Source of the DNA: Haloglomus litoreum
GTDB lineage: Archaea; Halobacteriota; Halobacteria; Halobacteriales; Haloarculaceae
DNA: 64,000 nucleotides
Direction: 5' to 3'
Assembly (NCBI RefSeq): GCF_029338515.1
Contig: NZ_CP119988.1
Coordinates: 1 to 64,000, forward strand
The position numbers were made by a program, and so were the translations under genes. A model generated the notes under the pieces. It was not told where the DNA came from and made no database searches. It saw only the letters and a list, made by a program, of their open reading frames with translations. Shown here piece after piece: positions 1-9,092 of this stretch (positions are counted from its first letter, which is position 1; each line of letters starts with the position of its first letter).

Positions 1-219
1 CTCCGGCTCTGTTGAAATTCTCAGTGGCTGACAGGACCGGCCTGCTGAATATAGAGGGTATTTCTTGCACAGCCCGATCTGCTGCCGCGGTCTAGCTGTT
101 AGATGATAGTCACCAACTTATTTCCGCAGTCGCCCAGTATACGTCGTAACTCCAGTTCTGTATCCATCTCGAAGACTTGGAGGGGTATCTCCTCGAGTGC
201 AGTCTGGACGGTCACACTC
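1..219. other. Left flank of window, no gene recognised
   Basis: No convincing coding sequence. Composition is lower in GC than the core of the window, like the AAA ATPase gene that follows. The first bases (around 5-20, GGCTCTGTTGAAATT) recall the ends of some insertion sequences, but no transposase or matching inverted end is visible, so this is not called. The promoter of the gene at 220 must lie here, but no clear TATA box can be picked out. Confidence 0.4.
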
Positions 220-2394
220 ATGAGACTCATTGTTAAGCCGCTCGACAGACAAATTGCAGGGAAGGGTATCGCAGCAATTGACCGAGAGTCGATGTCGGAA
301 CTCGGCATCGATAACGGCGATTTCGTCACTATCGAAGGTGAGAGCGGGTCTGCAGTGGTCCGTGTTCGGCAAGGACAGGCCGGCGATCGACAGCGCGGAA
401 TCATCGGCATCGACGGGCAAACGCGCAAATCAATCGGCGCCCGACTCGACCGAATCGTTTCGGTCGAGGAGGCCGATATCGAGCCAGCGAGTCAGTTGTC
501 GATTGCGCTCCCAGACGGCCTGCAAATCCGTGGCGACCTCGCCCCATATCTCCGCCAGAAGCTCGCTGACCGAGCGGTGCAGGCGGGACAGACCGTCCCG
601 CTCTCACTCGGACTCGGCTCGGTGATGGGGCGCTCGAACCGCCGAATTCCGATCCGTATCGTCGACAGCGAGCCTGAAGGGACCGTGATCGTTACGCAAA
701 CGACTAGCGTCGAAGTGGTCGAGCAGTCCGCCGAATCCGTCAGTGGTGGCCGGGACAGTGAGTCGGCTGGCAGCCCGGAATCACCAAGCGTCACATACGA
801 AGACGTCGGGGGACTCAACGACGAACTCGACCAAGTTCGGGAGATGATTGAGCTGCCGATGACCCATCCCGAGCTGTTTCAGGCACTCGGTATCGAGCCG
901 CCACAGGGCGTCTTGCTCCACGGGCCGCCCGGGACCGGCAAAACGCTGATTGCAAAGGCAGTTGCCAACGAGATAGACGCTAACTTTTCGACGATTTCCG
1001 GCCCGGAGATCATGTCGAAATATCACGGTGAAAGCGAGGAACGACTCCGTGAGGTCTTCGAAGACGCCGGCGAAAACGAACCGTCGATAATCTTCATCGA
1101 CGAAATCGACTCCATCGCCCCGAAGCGAGACGATACCCAGGGTGAGGTAGAGCGCCGAGTGGTGGCGCAATTGCTCTCCCTGATGGACGGGCTGGAAGAC
1201 CGCGGTCAAGTGACGGTTATCGGGACGACCAACCGCGTCGACTCCATCGACAACGCGCTCCGGCGTGGCGGCCGGTTCGACCGTGAAATCGAAATCGGCG
1301 CTCCCGACACCGAGGGCAGACACGAAGTCCTCCAAATTCACACCCGGGAGATGCCCATTGCCGACGATGTCGACCTCCAGCAGTACGCCGACAACACACA
1401 CGGGTTCGTCGGCGCAGACTTGGAAAGCCTCGTCCGCGAGGCGGCGATGAACGCACTCCGACGGGTCCGCCCGGATCTAGATCTCGAAGGTGACGAAATT
1501 AGCGCCGAGACGCTTGAAACGCTCGAGGTCACCGAACAGGACCTCCGGTCAGCGCTTCGGGAGATCGACCCCAGCGCACTCCGAGAGGTGTTCGTCGAGA
1601 AACCCGACGTCACGTGGGACGACGTGGGAGGACTTGCAGAGACCAAAGAGCGACTGCAGGAGGCCATCGAATGGCCCCTTGCCTATCCGGATGCGTACAA
1701 GCAGGTCGATCTCCAGTCGACGAAGGGAATTCTGCTGCATGGGCCGCCCGGTACAGGGAAAACCCTGCTAGCGAAGGCCGTCGCAAACGAGGCCCAGTCG
1801 AACTTCATCTCTGTGAAGGGGCCGGAACTGTTCGACAAGTACGTCGGCGAAAGCGAAAAAGGGGTCCGGGAAATCTTCGAGAAGGCTCGCTCGAATGCCC
1901 CCACCGTCATCTTCTTCGACGAAATCGACGCTATCGCAAGCAAGCGTGGCAGCGGTGGTGGGGACAATCAGGTCGGTGAACGCGTCGTGTCGCAGTTGCT
2001 GACTGAACTCGACGGGCTAGAGGAGTTGGAGGATGTGGTTGTGATCGCGGCCACGAACCGGCCAGACCTCATCGACGATGCGCTCACCCGTGCGGGCCGA
2101 ATCGAGCGTAAGATCGAGGTCGGTGTGCCTGACGAGGCGACCCGACGCGAGATTTTGACGATCCATACCCGCAATCGGCCACTGGCCGACGATGTCGACC
2201 TCGACCAACTCGCTGCTGACATGGATGGTCTGGTGGGTGCCGATGTGGCCGCACTCTGTCGTGGCGCCGCCACTGGCGCCGTTCGCGAGCACGTCCGATC
2301 CCAGTCCAGTGACGAACCGACCGCTGTCGAGGATATCGTGCTGACGCAAGCGCATTTCGAGGCAGCACTCGAAGAGATCACAGCCGAGAACTAA
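220..2394 (+). CDS. CDC48/VAT-type AAA ATPase with two ATPase domains
   Basis: A 724-residue member of the CDC48/p97/VAT family, hexameric ATPases that unfold or extract proteins for proteasomal degradation or remodelling. The N domain covers about residues 1-185. D1 has Walker A GPPGTGKT near 235 and Walker B IIFIDEID near 290. D2 has GPPGTGKT near 508 and VIFFDEID near 565. Both domains keep arginine-finger regions and NRxD/NRPD second-region motifs, so both look active. An open frame runs upstream to 103, but the ATG at 220 (MRLIVKPLD) gives the normal N domain start, and the extension (Ser/Arg-rich) does not resemble the family. GC is clearly lower than in uvrC and later genes, which suggests this is a laterally acquired or accessory paralogue rather than the housekeeping copy; that is an inference. 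Confidence 0.95.
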   Translation: MRLIVKPLDRQIAGKGIAAIDRESMSELGIDNGDFVTIEGESGSAVVRVRQGQAGDRQRGIIGIDGQTRKSIGARLDRIVSVEEADIEPASQLSIALPDGLQIRGDLAPYLRQKLADRAVQAGQTVPLSLGLGSVMGRSNRRIPIRIVDSEPEGTVIVTQTTSVEVVEQSAESVSGGRDSESAGSPESPSVTYEDVGGLNDELDQVREMIELPMTHPELFQALGIEPPQGVLLHGPPGTGKTLIAKAVANEIDANFSTISGPEIMSKYHGESEERLREVFEDAGENEPSIIFIDEIDSIAPKRDDTQGEVERRVVAQLLSLMDGLEDRGQVTVIGTTNRVDSIDNALRRGGRFDREIEIGAPDTEGRHEVLQIHTREMPIADDVDLQQYADNTHGFVGADLESLVREAAMNALRRVRPDLDLEGDEISAETLETLEVTEQDLRSALREIDPSALREVFVEKPDVTWDDVGGLAETKERLQEAIEWPLAYPDAYKQVDLQSTKGILLHGPPGTGKTLLAKAVANEAQSNFISVKGPELFDKYVGESEKGVREIFEKARSNAPTVIFFDEIDAIASKRGSGGGDNQVGERVVSQLLTELDGLEELEDVVVIAATNRPDLIDDALTRAGRIERKIEVGVPDEATRREILTIHTRNRPLADDVDLDQLAADMDGLVGADVAALCRGAATGAVREHVRSQSSDEPTAVEDIVLTQAHFEAALEEITAEN

Positions 2395-2537
2395 TTCAGA
2401 CAGCAGCCGGTCGCTCATGGCACCTTTCGTGGGGAGCCAAAACGAATCCTTATCCGTCGGTCGGAACTCTTGCGACTTGATATGGGTTTCTTGATTCCTT
2501 CGGAACATTAGCTAGTGGTATCATCGCGACGTTCGTC

Positions 2538-2741
2538 ATGCTGGCGTTTGCTATCCTCAGTTTCTTTGTGACGGTGTTTATCGTGCAAGTTGGTGCTGGG
2601 TTGGCCGGCTACTCACCGAGTGGGGATTTCGTTGTGTTGTCGGGAGCGCTGCTTGCAACAGGTGCTATCGTTGCCGGCGCCACTCCGATGACAGCCCTCA
2701 GCGATAGGACGAATAGGTTCCATCGAGCGATACACCGCTGA
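2538..2741 (+). CDS. Small membrane protein, possibly frameshifted at its start
   Basis: A 67-residue hydrophobic protein with two predicted membrane segments (about residues 2-22 and 31-48) and a basic tail. No function is recognised. The reading frame is open upstream to 2481 and encodes a plausible extension (GFLDSFGTLASGII) but has no start codon there. The ATG at 2482 lies one frame away and begins MGFL, then stops after nine codons. Adding one base near 2492 would join them into a single longer protein starting MGFLDSFG. The annotated ATG at 2538 is therefore either the real start or an internal Met of a gene damaged by a one-base deletion (or a sequencing error). Confidence 0.55.
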   Translation: MLAFAILSFFVTVFIVQVGAGLAGYSPSGDFVVLSGALLATGAIVAGATPMTALSDRTNRFHRAIHR

Positions 2742-2969
2742 CTTGTGCTGACCGACTCTCGCTGTGTATTCAGCACGGTTTCACTGAACTGTCACCGGCC
2801 GAGAGTGGTAGGAGAGCAAATAAATGGGATATGCGCTCCAATAATTTCGAATTTGTTCGATATATTGCCTGAAATTGATGTTGTTGGAAAATTGTGGGGT
2901 TTAGAATGGTTTATAGCTAAAGTGTGGGCGCGTATAAATATCATATCCGCGAGCGAAGCGAGCGGTTCA
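2742..2969. other. AT-rich intergenic stretch, no gene seen
   Basis: This stretch between the small membrane gene and the hairpins is far richer in A and T than the rest of the window, especially 2815-2945. Short open frames exist on the plus strand, but their composition is not haloarchaeal coding sequence. Nothing else is recognised. Confidence 0.4.
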
Positions 2970-3027
2970 CCGGTGTCGAACGAGCGTCCTGCCGGCCTGC
3001 GGCCGGCAGGTCCGAGTGAGACACCGG
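2970..3027. repeat. Nested inverted repeat (long hairpin)
   Basis: An outer perfect 8-base stem (CCGGTGTC 2970-2977 with GACACCGG 3020-3027) encloses an inner perfect 10-base stem (CCTGCCGGCC 2988-2997 with GGCCGGCAGG 3001-3010) around a 3-base loop. On the plus strand two T-runs follow (about 3030-3035 and 3043-3048). It could end transcription from the left, or be the remains of a small mobile element; the sequence does not decide. Confidence 0.6.
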
Positions 3028-3070
3028 CATTTTTTCTGAATGTTTTTTGCGGCGTAGTGGTTCGCGCAGA

Positions 3071-3117
3071 CGGCCGGCCATTGGCCGGCCGACAAGCGAG
3101 CCCGAGCCGTCAAAAAA
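3071..3117 (-). terminator. Probable terminator of the GNAT-like gene
   Basis: On the minus strand the stop codon at 3121-3123 is followed at once by a run of six T (3117-3112), and then by a perfect 10-base inverted repeat (3071-3080 with 3082-3091). T-runs just after a stop are the usual archaeal termination signal. Confidence 0.5.
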
Positions 3118-3120
3118 GCT

Positions 3121-3540
3121 CTATTGCTCCACTCTGGTCGGCTCGTGCCGGTACTTCACCGTCGGCATCCCATCGAAGGCGGGTCCGCGCCCCTCGTTAC
3201 GGAACCCGGCCTTCTCCGCGATGTCGCGTTTCTCGTCGGCGTTCTCCGTGACGAGGAGTTCGACGGGCATCCCCTCGCCCTCGGCGAAGCGCAGCGGTTC
3301 CTCCAGCATCCGCTCGCAGGCCGGGAGCGTCCCCTCGAGCTGTGTGATGTGGACCACGCCGTTCTGGGCGTCGTAGCTCACGAAGCCGAGGACGTACCCG
3401 TCTCCGTCGTCCTCACCCTCGGGTTCGGTGGCCACCCGGACCGTCCGGTCGTGGACCAGGTTGCGCATCACGTCCGCCGGCTGGCCGGTCAACTCGGCGA
3501 GCCGGTCGGCGTCGGCTTCGACGGCGTCCCGCACGTCCAT
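3121..3540 (-). CDS. GNAT-like acetyltransferase-related protein
   Basis: A 139-residue acidic cytoplasmic protein. The order of elements resembles a small GNAT fold: an N-terminal helix (VRDAVEADADRLAELTG), central strands (GYVLGFVSYD, GVVHITQLEGTL) and a C-terminal segment (AEKAGFRNEGRGPAF) like the acetyl-CoA binding end of GNAT N-acetyltransferases. A clear R/Q-x-x-G-x-G/A loop is not visible, so activity is uncertain. It is divergent from uvrC, with 145 bases between the two starts. The family assignment rests on pattern only. Confidence 0.6.
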   Translation of the reverse strand: MDVRDAVEADADRLAELTGQPADVMRNLVHDRTVRVATEPEGEDDGDGYVLGFVSYDAQNGVVHITQLEGTLPACERMLEEPLRFAEGEGMPVELLVTENADEKRDIAEKAGFRNEGRGPAFDGMPTVKYRHEPTRVEQ

Positions 3541-3685
3541 ACCGGCTGCTGGGCGTGCAGGTAGTTAAACCTCCGCACGGAGGGGCGCCCTCGTGTGGTT
3601 TTCTCGGCCGTCCCCGGGCTGCCGCCCGCCCACCCCTCCGCAGCCGACACCCACATGGCCGTCGCGCGCCGACGGACGGACGACT

Positions 3686-5428
3686 ATGGACGCGGCCGCG
3701 GTCAGGGAGCGGGCCGCCGACCTCCCGACGAGCCCCGGCGTCTACCAGTTCGAGGACAGCGACGGGAGCGTCCTCTACGTGGGGAAGGCCGTCGACCTGC
3801 GGAGTCGGGTGCGGTCGTACGCGGACCCGCGGGGCGAGCGCATCCGCCGGATGGTCGAGCGCGCGGCGCGCGTCGACACGGCGGTCACCGACACGGAGAC
3901 GCAGGCACTCCTGCTGGAGGCGAACCTGATCAAGCGCCACCAGCCCCGCTACAACGTTCGGCTGAAGGACGACAAGTCCTACCCGCTCGTCCAGTTGACT
4001 GACCACCAGTTCCCGCGCATCGAGGTGACGCGGGACCCCGACCCGGACGCCACCGTCTACGGTCCGTACACGCAGATGAAACGGGTCGAGACGGTCGTGA
4101 AGGCGCTCCGGGAGACGTACGGGCTGCGGGGCTGCTCGGACCACAAGTTCCAGGGCCGGGACCGGCCCTGCCTCGATTACGAGATGGGCCTCTGCACGGC
4201 GCCCTGCACCGGCGAGATCGACGAGCCGGGCTACACCGCCGACGTCGAGTCCGTGAAGCGGTTCTTCGAGGGCGAGACGGGCGTCCTCGCCGATCCGCTC
4301 CGGGACGCGATGGAGACCGCCGCCGCCGACCAGGAGTTCGAGCGCGCGGCCAACCTCCGGGACCGACTGGAGGCGGTCGAGGCGTTCCACGGCGGCGGGG
4401 GCGAGGCCGTCCACGCCGGGGAGCGCGAGGAGCGCGCCGTCGACGTCCTGGGTGTGGCCATCTCCGGCGGGGACGCGACGGTCGCGCGCCTCCACAGCGC
4501 CGACGGCAAGCTGGTCGACCGCGAGCGCCACGCCCTCGCTGCGCCGGAGGGCGAGGACCGCGTCGCGGCGGTCCTCTCGGCGTTCCTCACGCAGTACTAC
4601 GCCGAGCGCGACCTGCCGGACGCGCTGCTCCTCTCGGAGCGCCCCGACGACCCGGACGTGACGGCGTGGCTCGAAGCCGAAGGCGTCGCCGTCCGCGTCC
4701 CCGGCGCGGGTCGGGAGGCCACGCTCGTCGACCTCGCGCTGAAGAACGCCCGCTCGCGCGACGCTGGGCGCGACGGACTCGCCGCGCTCCGCGACGCGCT
4801 CTCGCTCGACCGGCGCCCCCGCCGCATCGAGGGGTTCGACGTGAGCCACGCGGGGGGGAAGGCCGTCGTCGGGTCGGACGTGACGTTCGTGGACGGCGAG
4901 GCCGCCAAGAGCGACTACCGTCGCAAACGCCTCACCGACGAGAACGACGACTACGCCAACATGCGCCGGCTCGTGGCCTGGCGCGCCGAGCGCGCGGTCG
5001 AGGGGCGCGACGACCGGCCCGACCCCGACCTGTTGCTCATCGACGGGGGCGAGGGGCAACTCGGCGCCGCGCAGGACGCGCTCGCCGAGACCGGGTGGGA
5101 CGTACCCGTCGTCGCGCTCGCGAAGGCCGAGGAACTGGTCGTCACGCCCGAGGGCGTCCAGCGCTGGCCCGACGACGCCGCCCACCTCCATGTCCTCCAG
5201 CGGGTCCGCGACGAGGCCCACCGGTTCGCCGTGGCCTACCACCAGCAGGTCCGTGACGAGGTGTCGACGCCGCTGGACGACGTGGAGGGGGTCGGTCCGG
5301 AACTCCGCAAGCGGCTGCTCCGCCGGTTCGGCAGCGTCGAGGGGCTCCGTGAGGCCTCCCGCGAGGAACTGGCGTCCGTGGAGGGGGTCGGCCCCTCGAC
5401 GGCCGAGCGGGTCGACCGGGCGCTCTGA
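3686..5428 (+). CDS. uvrC: UvrC, excinuclease ABC subunit C
   Basis: The nuclease that makes both incisions in UvrABC nucleotide excision repair, working with UvrB on damaged DNA. The 580-residue product shows the N-terminal GIY-YIG domain (GVYQF and VLYVGKA, residues about 15-35), a UvrB-interacting UVR helix pair (about 214-234), the RNase H-like second nuclease domain ([13 protein letters not shown] near 380, [14 protein letters not shown] near 448) and two C-terminal helix-hairpin-helix motifs ([13 protein letters not shown] and [12 protein letters not shown], about 530-578). The start at 3686 ([14 protein letters not shown]) gives the family N terminus; the open frame to 3593 has no matching sequence. 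Many haloarchaea carry bacterial-type uvrABC. The gene is complete and shows no damage. Confidence 0.97.
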   Translation: MDAAAVRERAADLPTSPGVYQFEDSDGSVLYVGKAVDLRSRVRSYADPRGERIRRMVERAARVDTAVTDTETQALLLEANLIKRHQPRYNVRLKDDKSYPLVQLTDHQFPRIEVTRDPDPDATVYGPYTQMKRVETVVKALRETYGLRGCSDHKFQGRDRPCLDYEMGLCTAPCTGEIDEPGYTADVESVKRFFEGETGVLADPLRDAMETAAADQEFERAANLRDRLEAVEAFHGGGGEAVHAGEREERAVDVLGVAISGGDATVARLHSADGKLVDRERHALAAPEGEDRVAAVLSAFLTQYYAERDLPDALLLSERPDDPDVTAWLEAEGVAVRVPGAGREATLVDLALKNARSRDAGRDGLAALRDALSLDRRPRRIEGFDVSHAGGKAVVGSDVTFVDGEAAKSDYRRKRLTDENDDYANMRRLVAWRAERAVEGRDDRPDPDLLLIDGGEGQLGAAQDALAETGWDVPVVALAKAEELVVTPEGVQRWPDDAAHLHVLQRVRDEAHRFAVAYHQQVRDEVSTPLDDVEGVGPELRKRLLRRFGSVEGLREASREELASVEGVGPSTAERVDRAL

Positions 5429-5483
5429 GGACCACGGCGCCCGGCGCGCGGCCCACGCTGCCGTGTTCCCGTCCGGGGTGCAG

Positions 5484-5490
5484 TTTTATT
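5484..5490 (+). promoter_or_regulatory. TATA box of the SPFH gene
   Basis: TTTTATT lies 25-31 bases ahead of the ATG at 5515, the spacing expected for a leaderless haloarchaeal transcript. The location supports the start chosen for the downstream gene. Confidence 0.6.
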
Positions 5491-5514
5491 GCCCGAGGGG
5501 ACCAACCCGCGTGT

Positions 5515-6780
5515 ATGTCCCGCTCGGGGTCCTCGTCCTCCACCACGTCCGCCTCCAGCTCGGGCTCGGGCGGCATCTTCTACGAACTCGGGAAGATGAC
5601 CGCCGACCGTGACGACGGCAACGAGATGCCCGACCCGGGCGACGGCGCGGCGACCCTCGACGAGGGCCCCGGTGCCGGCCGGCTCGTCTTCTTCGTCGTG
5701 CTCGCGGCCGTCATCCTGGGACTGGCCATCGGCCAGCTCAACCTCACGCCGGGGCTCGTCATCGGGCTCGTCGCGCTCTGGATCGTCATCGCCGGCATCT
5801 CCTCGTCGGTCCAGATCGTCCAGGCCTACGAGAAGCGCGCCCTGACGGTGTTCGGCGCGTTCGAGCGCCTGCTCGACCCCGGCATCCACTTCGTCTGGCC
5901 GTTCATCACCGACACGTACCAGTTCGATATGCGGACCGAGGCACTGGACGTACCCAGCCAGGAGGCTATCACCCGCGACAACTCCCCCGTCCGCGCCGAC
6001 GCCGTCGTCTACATCCGCGTGATGAACGCCGAGCGTGCGTTCCTCGAGGTCGACGACTACCGGAACGCCACGCTGAACCTCGCCCAGACCACGCTCCGGG
6101 CGGTCATCGGCGACATGGAGCTGGACGAGACGCTGAGCCAGCGCGAGCGCATCAACGAGCGCATCCAGGAGGAACTCGCCGGCCCGACCGACGAGTGGGG
6201 GGTCCGCGTCGAGGCGGTCGAGGTCCGCGAGGTCAAGCCCTCGAAGGTCGTCCAGGACGCGATGGAGCAGCAGACCTCCGCCGAGCGCCGCCGCCGCGCC
6301 ATGATTCTCGAGGCGCAGGGTGAACGGCGCTCCTCGGTCGAGCGCGCGGAGGGCGAGAAGCAGGCCAACATCATCCGCGCCGAGGGGTCGAAGCAGTCCC
6401 AGGTCCTCACGGCACAGGGTGACGCCGTCGCCACCGTCCTCCGGGCCCGGGCCGCGGACTCGATGGGCGAGCGCGCCATCATCGACCGGGGGATGGAGGC
6501 GCTCCAGACCGTCGGCGAGGGCGAGTCGACGACGTTCGTCCTGCCGCAGGAGCTGACCTCGCTCGTCGGGCGCTACGGCAAGCACCTCTCCGGGAGCGAC
6601 GCGGGCGTCATCGACGTCGGCTCCTCGCTGGAGGGCCGTGAGTTCGACGCCGAGGAGCGCGAACTGCTCGGCCTCGACGAGATCGAGGAGCTGGCGGCCG
6701 GGCTGCCCGGTGATGGTGGGAGCAGTGGCGCGGGTGGAAACGGCCATGCGACGAATATCGATACCGATACTGACGGCTGA
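5515..6780 (+). CDS. SPFH/stomatin-prohibitin family membrane protein
   Basis: A 421-residue membrane scaffold protein of the SPFH (stomatin/prohibitin/flotillin/HflK) superfamily, which forms large oligomers and organises membrane microdomains or regulates membrane proteases. A Ser/Gly-rich N terminus precedes two membrane segments (about 56-73 and 79-98). The SPFH domain follows (about 105-285; VFGAFERLLDPGIHFVWPF, SPVRADAVVYIRV, LRAVIGDMELDETLS). After it comes an Arg/Glu/Ala-rich coiled coil (about 250-310; SAERRRRAMILEAQGERR), then an acidic tail. Stomatin-like proteins are often paired with an NfeD protease-like partner, but none is adjacent here. The start is supported by the TATA box at 5484. 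Confidence 0.9.
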   Translation: MSRSGSSSSTTSASSSGSGGIFYELGKMTADRDDGNEMPDPGDGAATLDEGPGAGRLVFFVVLAAVILGLAIGQLNLTPGLVIGLVALWIVIAGISSSVQIVQAYEKRALTVFGAFERLLDPGIHFVWPFITDTYQFDMRTEALDVPSQEAITRDNSPVRADAVVYIRVMNAERAFLEVDDYRNATLNLAQTTLRAVIGDMELDETLSQRERINERIQEELAGPTDEWGVRVEAVEVREVKPSKVVQDAMEQQTSAERRRRAMILEAQGERRSSVERAEGEKQANIIRAEGSKQSQVLTAQGDAVATVLRARAADSMGERAIIDRGMEALQTVGEGESTTFVLPQELTSLVGRYGKHLSGSDAGVIDVGSSLEGREFDAEERELLGLDEIEELAAGLPGDGGSSGAGGNGHATNIDTDTDG

Positions 6781-6866
6781 GAGTTCGCTGAGGGGCCCCG
6801 TCCCCGTCCAGGTCTCATTGGGTCGTATCGCTCCACGTCCTATCCCTCCACAATCAGATATGTATG

Positions 6867-6873
6867 TTTTTTT
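6867..6873 (+). terminator. T-run after the SPFH gene
   Basis: A run of seven T, about 90 bases past the SPFH stop and just before the insertion sequence, is a plausible archaeal transcription end. The surrounding bases (6850-6887) are AT-rich. Confidence 0.4.
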
Positions 6874-6887
6874 AGTTAATGTTATTG

Positions 6888-7633
6888 GGCACTGTCTAGT
6901 TTAGCACCTCCTCAGCTGGCGTTCGTCCGTCGAGCGATTGGTGCGGTCGTTGTTCGTTGTAGTATTGCACGTAGTGAGAAATCCAACGGCGGACGCTCCG
7001 CCGACTGCCGACCCACGAGTGATGGAAGCGGTCGATGCGCTGCTTGAGGGTGTGAAACCACTTTTCGATGAGGTTTCGGTCGGTGTAGTCCACCCGACCG
7101 CTCAGCCCTAATCGATTGAGGGCAGTCCGATAGCCGAACGAGTCAGTCAAAAACGTGGTATTCGCGCAGTCGTGATTTTCACGGAGTCGGTGGAGGAACG
7201 CAGCCGCTGGATCGGTGCCGTGACGCTTGAAAATCTGGGCATCCAGAATCAGCTTTGTATCAAGGTCGATTGCAGCGTACACCCAACACAGGTCGCCATT
7301 GATCCGGACAGCAGTCTCGTCAACCGCGACCCGCGACGGCGAAGCCGTCGGCGGGTCTGGACTGCTGTCAGTCAGCCGATGTACCCACTGAAAGATCGCC
7401 TGATGCGAACGCTCCACGCCGAGAGACGCAAGAATCGCTTCTGTTTCTCTGAGTGAACAACCGGTCGCGTGAAGCCGGACGGCGAACGCCCTGACGGGCG
7501 TCGCCGTCCGCTCACGCTCCCAATATTCATCTAAGTCGCCGTTGTAATCGTTCTCGAGCAGGTCTGCGAGCATCTCTAGGCAAGACACTCAACGACCTGC
7601 TCGTTCCTCAATCTGCGCTAACTAGACAGTGCC
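6888..7633 (-). mobile_element. IS6-family insertion sequence (746 bp)
   Basis: The element is bounded by terminal inverted repeats: GGCACTGTCTAGTT at 6888-6901 and its reverse complement AACTAGACAGTGCC at 7620-7633, with weaker similarity continuing inward. It holds one transposase gene on the minus strand. Both outer edges are flush with TTATTG (6882-6887 and 7634-7639), a candidate target duplication. IS6-family elements usually leave 8 bases, so a 6-base repeat is short and may be partly eroded or chance. It sits at the left edge of a lower-GC cargo region. Confidence 0.9.
6896..7588 (-). CDS. IS6-family DDE transposase
   Basis: A 230-residue transposase of the haloarchaeal IS6 type. The N-terminal helix-turn-helix region (CSLRETEAILASLGVERSH, about 43-61) is followed by the DDE catalytic core: first Asp in SRVAVDETAVRING (near 90), second Asp in TTFLTDSFGYRTAL (near 145) and Glu in TDRNLIEKWFHTLK (near 180). 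The C terminus has the usual YYNEQRPHQSLDGRTP. Length and motifs are normal, so the gene looks intact and the element could be active. The stop lies 8 bases inside the left end of the element, as is usual for these compact ISs. Confidence 0.95.
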   Translation of the reverse strand: MSCLEMLADLLENDYNGDLDEYWERERTATPVRAFAVRLHATGCSLRETEAILASLGVERSHQAIFQWVHRLTDSSPDPPTASPSRVAVDETAVRINGDLCWVYAAIDLDTKLILDAQIFKRHGTDPAAAFLHRLRENHDCANTTFLTDSFGYRTALNRLGLSGRVDYTDRNLIEKWFHTLKQRIDRFHHSWVGSRRSVRRWISHYVQYYNEQRPHQSLDGRTPAEEVLN

Positions 7634-7665
7634 TTATTGTAGCGTGGAAGTCGGCGTATGATGCA

Positions 7666-8377
7666 ATGTGCGAACAAGACGAAAGCAAGGGGCGCACATC
7701 TCTCGACCGGCGCTCGGTGCTGCGATACGGAGCGGCTACCGGCATCGGTACCTCCCTCGTCGGAGGGACTGCTGCGGCAGCCAGGGACATCGAGTTCGTC
7801 GAAGCAGTACTCCGGTACGAGCTTCCCGGAGATCACCACGGCAAACGGGTCACCGTCTGCCGGCCCGAAAAGTATCGATCCTCTGATGACGGGGTCGCTT
7901 TCCGAACGCCGTATCTGACCGACCGTGAAGAGCGTGAAATCAGTAACAACGACTTCATCGTTGCGGGAGCTCGAATCCGTGGGGTTCCGAGCGAGCAGGT
8001 CCCGATGGGCCACGGTGGATTCCTCGCAACGTCCTTCGGAACGAACGGTCGTCCCGGTCACGGTGTACTCTTCCTTCGACGTTCCGCCCCTGAATATCGA
8101 GGGAACGAATGCGGGTGTCGGGGTCGGAATCCGCGGCGAGCGCCGAAACGTCAAGCCGGGACAGACGCGGAAGATACAGCTTCCAGGGCGAGGAGTGCCT
8201 GTCGTCGGCTACGAAAAGGAACGCCGTGAGAACTACGACGAATCGGCCGGCCGTGGCGACCTGAATGCCGGGAAGTACCGATACAGGAAACGGAAACGAA
8301 CGGTACAGGCGCGTCCGTGGTTCGAGGTCACACATAGAGGTACGGTGGCAATGACGCGATCCGGAGGTGACAACTGA
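7666..8377 (+). pseudogene. Tat-exported protein of unknown function, frameshifted
   Basis: The first part, from ATG 7666, begins with a Tat signal (RRSVLRYGAATGIG, near residues 15-28) and an Ala-rich cleavage region, then a hydrophilic domain to about residue 125. Near 8040-8060 coding character moves to the next frame, which reads through VTVYSSFDVPPLN and GRGVPVVGYEKERRENYD to a TGA at 8375-8377. That TGA overlaps the ATG of the next gene (TGATG), which strongly suggests that the second frame is the genuine end of the same gene. In the first frame the tail after the break is Arg/Cys-rich and un-halophilic. The cause is either a real frameshift or a sequencing error. No known family is recognised; it appears to be the first gene of a three-gene cassette. 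Confidence 0.65.
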
Positions 8378-9090
8378 TGTCGTACACCGTCAAAGACAGG
8401 TACCAACCGTACGAGGGGTCCGGGGAGTTGATCGAGGTGAACGTTCTCAAGGAGAGCTATGCGGACTGGGATTACGTCGACAAGGTGTACGAGTTCGTCA
8501 AGGACGCGCTCGATCAGTGCTATCAGGAGGGTGATTTCCCGGGCGGTATCCTCGCGCGGAAGATAGAGACCGACGCCGTCCTCAGCTGTGAATCGCCGAA
8601 CTACTTTCAGGATGGGAACGAGTTCCTCGACGATAATGGTATCTATGGGGATGGATCCTATCTGTGGGTGATCGGTGGGTGTGGCAACTTCTTCGTCGCA
8701 GAAGCGGCCGTCGAGGGGGCCTGGCAAGAGCGTCGGCAGGCGTTTATCGACCAGAGTACCCGCCCTTCGAAGCGGCTGACGGCGATTCAAGGGATTCACG
8801 AGGCTCTCCACCCCTACTTACACGCAGAGAACTGCAACGAAGTCATTCAGCAGGTACTCAGCGGGGAGGAAACGTCTGGCAACTCCAATGATCACGGACT
8901 CGGAATGGTTCGGCCAGGGCTGATAATGCCATCCATGACTACACCCATGCTCAACTACTATGGCCAGGCCGAGGCGGAGACTGGTGACTGCAGCAACTGG
9001 GAGAGCGATCACGACCACGGGGACACGCTCGCCGAATGCACGATAGAGGCGCTGGAACTCTCCCGGGATCACAGCCTCGGGCAGCACTGA
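8377..9090 (+). CDS. Putative zinc-dependent protease-like protein (HExxH)
   Basis: A 237-residue protein with no signal peptide of its own. The motif GIHEALHPYLH (about residues 146-156) carries HExxH, the zinc-binding and catalytic signature of metallopeptidases. Further on, NDHGLGMV (about 177-184) and TPMLNYYG are placed like the third-ligand region of uncharacterised haloarchaeal proteins that I recall with an H-x-LG pattern; GDCSNW and AECTIEAL follow. This suggests a gluzincin- or metzincin-like fold, but no named peptidase family can be assigned. Its start overlaps the stop of the Tat gene by one base, and the lipoprotein gene begins two bases after its stop, so the three are translationally linked. 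Several Cys residues may form disulfides. Confidence 0.6.
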   Translation: MSYTVKDRYQPYEGSGELIEVNVLKESYADWDYVDKVYEFVKDALDQCYQEGDFPGGILARKIETDAVLSCESPNYFQDGNEFLDDNGIYGDGSYLWVIGGCGNFFVAEAAVEGAWQERRQAFIDQSTRPSKRLTAIQGIHEALHPYLHAENCNEVIQQVLSGEETSGNSNDHGLGMVRPGLIMPSMTTPMLNYYGQAEAETGDCSNWESDHDHGDTLAECTIEALELSRDHSLGQH

Positions 9091-9092
9091 AC

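Noticed and set aside
1-60. IS-like end sequence at the left margin (GGCTCTGTTGAAATT)
   Set aside because: No transposase, partner end or target repeat is visible in the window, so it may be chance; the element would extend beyond the edge.
3413-5242. Long open frame antisense to uvrC (609 codons)
   Set aside because: uvrC on the plus strand is unmistakable. Long shadow frames are expected in high-GC haloarchaeal DNA, and this one lacks any domain.
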